Shown: piece after piece, positions 13,647 to 15,888 of the stretch
How positions within the stretch are numbered: position 1 is the first letter of the stretch
How the letters are laid out: every line of letters begins with the position of its first letter
Source: Betaproteobacteria bacterium
GTDB lineage: Bacteria > Pseudomonadota > Gammaproteobacteria > Burkholderiales > SG8-41
Assembly (NCBI GenBank): GCA_025356695.1
Contig: JANXSE010000308.1
Location: forward strand, 1 to 15,888
Length of the DNA: 15,888 nt
Direction of reading: 5' to 3'
The notes under the pieces: generated by a model
What the model was told of the DNA's origin: nothing
Database searches by the model: none
What the model saw: the letters and a program-made list of their open reading frames with translations, nothing else
Made by a program: the position numbers and the translations under genes

Positions 13647-14423
13647 CTAATACGACGTCAACCCGCCGTCGAGCATGAGGGTCTGGCCGGTAATGTAGGA
13701 CGCCGCATCACTGGCCAGATACGACACGGCACCGGCAACATCCTCAACCGTGCACAGCCGGTGCAGCGGAATCTTGTTGATCATCGCCTGCATGTATTTC
13801 GGGTCGCTGCTGGTGCTTGCGCGCGACGGCGACTCGGTATCGAGCCGCCCGGGCGCGACGGTGTTGACACGGATGCCGTATTCAGCCCACTCAATGGCCA
13901 GCATGCGTGCCATGTGCACGATGCCCGCCTTGCCGACGCCGTAGGTGGAGCGTTCGGCCGCACCGATCACGGCGTGCGTGGAGGAAATACTGATGATGCA
14001 ACCCGTGCGTTTCGCACCGATCAAATGCCGGCCCATCTGCTGCGTCATGAAAAAAGTGCCGGTGAGATTGACGCCGATATGCGCGTGCCATTCTTCCGGC
14101 GTCACATCGACGGCCTTGCGGCGAATGTTTGATGCAGCGTTATTGACCAGCACCTCGACGCGCCCGAAGGCCGCCACCACCGATGCAAACACCTGCTCGA
14201 TACTGGCCTGTGAATTGAGATCGAGTGCCACCGGCACAACGCGCCGTCCGGTCGCCCTGACCTGCTCTACGGTTTTGGCGAGGTTCTCGACGCGGGTAGC
14301 CGCCAGTGCGATGTCGTAACCGTCGCGCGCCAGTGCCAGCGCGCACGCGGCGCCGATACCGTAAGACGCGCCCGTGACAAACGCCACCGGCCGCACGCCA
14401 TCACTCAGATTTGATGCCTGCAT
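13647..14423 (-). CDS. SDR-family oxidoreductase
   Basis: A 258-residue classical short-chain dehydrogenase. It has TGASYGIG (17-24) for cofactor binding, Arg44 after the second strand (AATR), favouring NADP, NNAA (94-97; usually NNAG), Ser148 in ISISSTH, Tyr161 and Lys165 in STYGVGKAG, VNTVAPG (residues near 187) and the C-terminal TGQTLMLDGG typical of the family. The start ATG at 14423 lies inside the end of the Bug gene, giving a 23-nt overlap; GGAAGG lies nine bases upstream. The two genes are thus translated together. It is unrelated in detail to the SDR at 11101 (different cofactor residue). The context, downstream of a DapA-fold gene and a Bug gene, suggests oxidation of a hydroxylated intermediate from the imported substrate. 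Confidence 0.92.
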   Translation of the reverse strand: MQASNLSDGVRPVAFVTGASYGIGAACALALARDGYDIALAATRVENLAKTVEQVRATGRRVVPVALDLNSQASIEQVFASVVAAFGRVEVLVNNAASNIRRKAVDVTPEEWHAHIGVNLTGTFFMTQQMGRHLIGAKRTGCIISISSTHAVIGAAERSTYGVGKAGIVHMARMLAIEWAEYGIRVNTVAPGRLDTESPSRASTSSDPKYMQAMINKIPLHRLCTVEDVAGAVSYLASDAASYITGQTLMLDGGLTSY

Positions 14424-15345
14424 CCCTGATCACCTTCCCCATTTTTTGCATGTCGGCCTTCATGTAGGCGGCGAACTCGCGCGCCGAATTGGCCATGACT
14501 TCGGCCCCGGAATTAAACAAACGTTCTTTCACCTCTGGCGATTTGAGCACGCGCACCGCTTCGCGATTGAGTTGTTCGACGATCGCGGCCGGTGTTTTCG
14601 CCGGCGCATACAGGCAGATCACGGCGGCGAATTCATAACCGGGCACCGTTGCGGCGATCGTCGGCAGACCCGGCGCCAGCGCCGACGGCTGTGCGCTCGA
14701 CACTGCGAGCGCGCGCACACGGCCCGATTTCATATGCGGCATCGCCCCGCCTACATTCGGAAACATCAAATGGGTTTCACCGGCAATCAGGCCGTTCAAT
14801 GCCGGGCCGCCGCCTTTGTACGGCACGCGGACGATATCGATGCTGGTCATCGCCTTGAACAACTCGGCTGACAAATGCGGCGACACACCGATGGTGCCCG
14901 CAGCGTAATCCAGCTTGCCCGGCCGCGCTTTGGCGTAATCGATCAACTCGCGCACACTTTTCACCGGCACGGTCGGATGCACAACAAGGACGTTGGGCAA
15001 CTGCACCGCGATGGTGACCGGCGCAAAGTCGCGCAGCGGATCCCACGCCACGTGCTCACGCAAATACGGCAGCAGCCAGATGTTGGCGCCGTAGACGAGC
15101 AGGGTATAACCATCGGGGTTGGCGTTCTTGGCAATTTCCGCAGCAACGATGCCGCGGTTGTCGACGATCACGCGCTGGCCGAGGCTGGTTGTCAAACCTT
15201 CGGCCAGCACGCGCGCAACGATGTCGTTGCCACCGCCGGGTTCGGAGGTGACGAAACGCACCGGCTTCGCCGGATAGGACTGTGCCTGCGCGACGGCGCA
15301 GATGGCGGCGGCAACGAGTGCCGCCGCAATGTGAAGTGCCTTCAT
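14401..15345 (-). CDS. Bug-family (TctC-like) periplasmic solute-binding protein with shortened ligand-pocket loop
   Basis: A 314-residue secreted binding protein. The signal peptide is MKALHIAAALVAAAICAVAQA, with cleavage after AQA. The mature part shows YPAKPVRFVTSEPGGGNDIVAR (pocket Asp present), GQRVIVDNR, NPDGYTLL, AAGTIGVSPHL, VPYKGGGPALNGLIAGE and SGRVRALAVSS. After VDNR the family normally has about 21 residues to the PDGYT end; here there are 17 (GIVAAEIAKNANPDGYT), so four residues of the PGAGG-like loop are missing. It is clearly separate from the tandem pair at 4853 and 5852. It begins 25 nt after the DapA-fold gene and overlaps the SDR gene by 23 nt, forming a three-gene minus-strand operon. 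No TctA/TctB genes are visible. Confidence 0.92.
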   Translation of the reverse strand: MKALHIAAALVAAAICAVAQAQSYPAKPVRFVTSEPGGGNDIVARVLAEGLTTSLGQRVIVDNRGIVAAEIAKNANPDGYTLLVYGANIWLLPYLREHVAWDPLRDFAPVTIAVQLPNVLVVHPTVPVKSVRELIDYAKARPGKLDYAAGTIGVSPHLSAELFKAMTSIDIVRVPYKGGGPALNGLIAGETHLMFPNVGGAMPHMKSGRVRALAVSSAQPSALAPGLPTIAATVPGYEFAAVICLYAPAKTPAAIVEQLNREAVRVLKSPEVKERLFNSGAEVMANSAREFAAYMKADMQKMGKVIRDAGIKSE

Positions 15346-15370
15346 GGTCGTCTGCGCTTTAACGGCGCAT

Positions 15371-15888
15371 CTACCAGCCGCGCGGCTCGGCCTGCAGGAA
15401 TTTCATCGCCTGCAGATCGGCGGCGAGTTTGGTCTGTTCAGCCTCGCTCAGCGCGCGTGCCGGCGGCCGCGGACGTCCGCAATCGCGTCCCATCGCGCGC
15501 ATGGCCCCCTTGAGGCCAGCCAGGCCCGCCAACTTCAGGCAGTGCGCGAGTTCTGCAAGGTCTTCCTGCCCCGCGCGCGCCTGCGTGAACTGCTGTTTGG
15601 TGCACAACTCGTAGACCTGCTTCACCAGCGTCGGCGCAACTGCGGCCAGCGGTGAGAACACACCCATGCCGCCGATTACGCCGGCTGGCACCATGTAATC
15701 GGTGCCCGGGATCAACTGGAACCCGGGACGTTTGGCACTGCCCAGCGAAACGGTTTCGACCATGATGACGAAATCCATCGTCGCATCGACCACGCCGCAC
15801 AACGTCGGCACGCGATCGATGACATCCAGCGTGATTTCCGTCGTCAGCGGTGTGCCGACATCTTCCACCGGCGGGCTGCACAGGAAAA
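15371..15888 (-). CDS. DapA-fold protein lacking catalytic Tyr and Lys (partial, 5' end beyond window)
   Basis: The C-terminal part (about 172 residues) of a DapA/NAL-family TIM barrel; the open frame runs to the window edge, so the start is not seen. It aligns with the protein at 3754: TEITLDVIDRVPTLCGVVDAT, LIPGTDYMVPAGVIGGMGVFSPLAAVAPTLVKQVYELC, LKGAMRAMGRDCGRPRPP and the shared AEPRGW end. At the Schiff-base lysine position there is Val (GVVDAT, codon at 15788-15790) and at the catalytic tyrosine position Cys (FLCSPP, codon at 15878-15880). It is thus a second degenerate member of the same subfamily, in a different cluster but again beside a Bug gene. The gap to the Bug gene is 25 nt. Confidence 0.85.
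   Translation of the reverse strand, partial: FLCSPPVEDVGTPLTTEITLDVIDRVPTLCGVVDATMDFVIMVETVSLGSAKRPGFQLIPGTDYMVPAGVIGGMGVFSPLAAVAPTLVKQVYELCTKQQFTQARAGQEDLAELAHCLKLAGLAGLKGAMRAMGRDCGRPRPPARALSEAEQTKLAADLQAMKFLQAEPRGW

Noticed and set aside
15371..15888. Right-edge DapA-fold gene as a truncated pseudogene
   Set aside because: The frame stays open to the last base of the window and aligns without gaps, so truncation is due to the window edge.
1..15888. Mobile element, prophage, CRISPR array or RNA gene
   Set aside because: I saw no transposase or integrase motif, no regularly spaced repeats and no tRNA-like cloverleaf; the only repeats are short intergenic ones.

Overview
The window is about 62% G+C by eye and densely coded, with no rRNA, tRNA, CRISPR array or transposase. 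Three Bug-type periplasmic solute-binding proteins, three DapA/aldolase-fold genes, two SDR dehydrogenases, a GST and a CrgA-like LysR regulator point to a soil or freshwater betaproteobacterium, probably Burkholderiales or a relative. This assignment rests on gene content and intergenic repeat style, not on a phylogenetic marker.

Left part (1-2668): a lone plus-strand gene of the uncharacterised DGLPVVPPT family runs to a repeat with two hairpins at 1215-1290. On the minus strand a LysR regulator is followed by a small ABM-fold (antibiotic-biosynthesis-monooxygenase-like) protein.

Central plus-strand cluster (2811-7431): divergent from the LysR gene lie a DapA-fold lyase with an intact Schiff-base lysine, a second DapA-fold protein that has lost both the catalytic Tyr and Lys, two tandemly duplicated Bug binding proteins and a glutathione S-transferase. 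This looks like a LysR-controlled module for capture and breakdown of a carboxylated compound. The substrate cannot be read from the sequence, and no membrane subunits (TctA/TctB) are present. A hairpin repeat and a possible terminator split the cluster at 4705-4796.

Middle (7645-13603): a minus-strand PncC/CinA-type amidohydrolase, then plus-strand genes for a class-3 lipase lipoprotein, a paired-CBS protein, a class III nucleotide cyclase fused to an FHA domain, an SDR, a MOSC protein and a bicupin. A strong bidirectional terminator at 13608-13642 closes this run.

Right minus-strand cluster (15888-13647): a DapA-fold gene cut by the window edge, a Bug protein and an SDR, packed as one operon. 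The DapA-fold gene again lacks the catalytic Tyr and Lys. The most unusual theme is therefore two separate clusters that each pair a catalytically degenerate DapA-fold protein with a Bug binding protein, one of them also carrying an apparently active DapA-fold partner.
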